Positions 7,036 to 7,436 of a DNA stretch of 7,436 nt are shown in pieces. Origin of the DNA: Candidatus Binataceae bacterium (lineage in GTDB: Bacteria; Desulfobacterota; Binatia; Binatales; Binataceae); the NCBI GenBank assembly GCA_030042765.1, contig JASHZA010000406.1:1-7436 (forward strand). The letters run 5' to 3'. The notes under the pieces were generated by a model. The model saw only the letters and a program-made list of their open reading frames with translations, was not told the DNA's origin and searched no databases. Position numbers and translations under genes: made by a program. How positions within the stretch are numbered: the stretch's first letter is position 1; each line of letters begins with the position of its first letter.

Positions 7036-7436
7036 CTATTCACGCGGGGATACATTCTCGCGCACCCACTTGACGATATCTTCGGTCGACGCACCTGGAG
7101 TGAAGATCGCTTTGACGCCGAGTTCCTTGAGTTTCGCGGTGTCCTCGTCGGGAATGATCCCGCCGCCGAAGACCGCGACGTCACCCGCACCTTTCTCCCT
7201 GAGCAGGCGAATCACCTCGGGGAACAGCGTCATATGGGCGCCCGAGAGGATACTCAGGCCAACCGCGTCGGCGTCTTCCTGCACGGCAGCCTCCGCGATC
7301 ATCTCGGGCGTCTGATGAAGTCCCGTGTAGATAACTTCGAAGCCGCCGTCGCGCAGGGCTCGCGCGATTATCTTGGCCCCACGGTCATGGCCGTCGAGGC
7401 CCGGCTTCGCCACCAAAATTCGAAGTCTCTTGTCTG
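7036..7436 (-). CDS. Cobalamin-binding subunit of methylmalonyl-CoA mutase-type enzyme (5' end outside window)
   Basis: This domain binds the coenzyme B12 used by acyl-CoA mutases for radical 1,2-rearrangement, such as methylmalonyl-CoA/succinyl-CoA. The reading frame runs open to the right edge, with [19 protein letters not shown] at its visible start, so the TTG at 7414-7416 is internal and the true start lies just beyond 7436. Three B12-domain motifs are present. DxHxxG (in LDGHDRGAK, His codon 7387-7389) supplies the lower axial His for base-off/His-on binding. SxL appears in GLSILSGAH and the GG motif in VFGGGIIP. After these come the family's IFTPG turn and a last helix (IVKWVRENV). The visible 132 residues and the N-terminal RILVAKPG strand suit a stand-alone small subunit of about 135-145 residues that pairs with a separate catalytic subunit. 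It could also be the C-terminus of a fused mutase, which needs sequence further right. The substrate (methylmalonyl-, isobutyryl- or another acyl-CoA) is decided by the catalytic subunit, not seen here. It overlaps nothing and is followed after 3 bp by the acyl-CoA dehydrogenase. Confidence 0.93.
   Translation of the reverse strand, partial: DKRLRILVAKPGLDGHDRGAKIIARALRDGGFEVIYTGLHQTPEMIAEAAVQEDADAVGLSILSGAHMTLFPEVIRLLREKGAGDVAVFGGGIIPDEDTAKLKELGVKAIFTPGASTEDIVKWVRENVSPRE

Noticed and set aside
1..7436. Mobile elements, CRISPR arrays, tRNA or rRNA genes
   Set aside because: No transposase or integrase motifs, no direct-repeat arrays and no RNA-gene structures were seen on either strand. Composition looks even across the window.

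Overview
The window looks like chromosomal DNA from a GC-rich (roughly 60% by eye), Gram-negative bacterium. An RND-type tripartite efflux system implies an outer membrane. The cobalamin-dependent acyl-CoA mutase subunit beside an acyl-CoA dehydrogenase fits a deltaproteobacterium-like, Binatota-like or similar soil/environmental lineage. That placement is inference from gene content and base composition; no rRNA or other marker gene is present.

Layout, left to right. (1) Positions 1-192 (+) hold the C-terminal end of a response-regulator receiver domain, closed by a good Rho-independent terminator at 213-244. (2) Positions 193-557 are a 365-bp leader with no convincing gene, carrying one operator-like 8-bp inverted repeat (453-487). 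(3) Positions 558-4869 (+) are a two-gene efflux operon: a lipoprotein membrane-fusion (periplasmic adaptor) protein, then, 13 bp later, a full-length RND inner-membrane permease of the MdtB/MdtC-like type with the proton-relay residues intact. No outer-membrane channel gene follows. (4) Positions about 5037-5798 (+) encode a protein of the tyrosine phosphatase superfamily with an intact HCxxGxDRTG P-loop, resembling the MptpB-like atypical phosphatases. (5) On the opposite strand, convergent with the above, lie an acyl-CoA dehydrogenase (5875-7032) and, upstream of it by only 3 bp, a cobalamin-binding small subunit of a methylmalonyl-CoA-mutase-type enzyme (7036 to the right edge, start outside the window).

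How the genes work together. The adaptor and permease should form one proton-driven export machine that borrows a TolC-like channel encoded elsewhere. The minus-strand pair is a probable acyl-CoA catabolic operon, combining flavin-dependent alpha,beta-dehydrogenation with a B12-dependent carbon-skeleton rearrangement, as in propionate, branched-chain amino acid or odd-chain fatty acid breakdown. The phosphatase sits between the two units and has its own possible promoter; a functional link to either neighbour is not shown.

Overall this is a fairly ordinary chromosomal region. I found no mobile element, CRISPR array, RNA gene or clearly novel system. The points most worth a second look are the inverted repeat before the efflux operon, the MptpB-like phosphatase with Arg in place of the usual P-loop Lys, and the single-permease design of the efflux operon.
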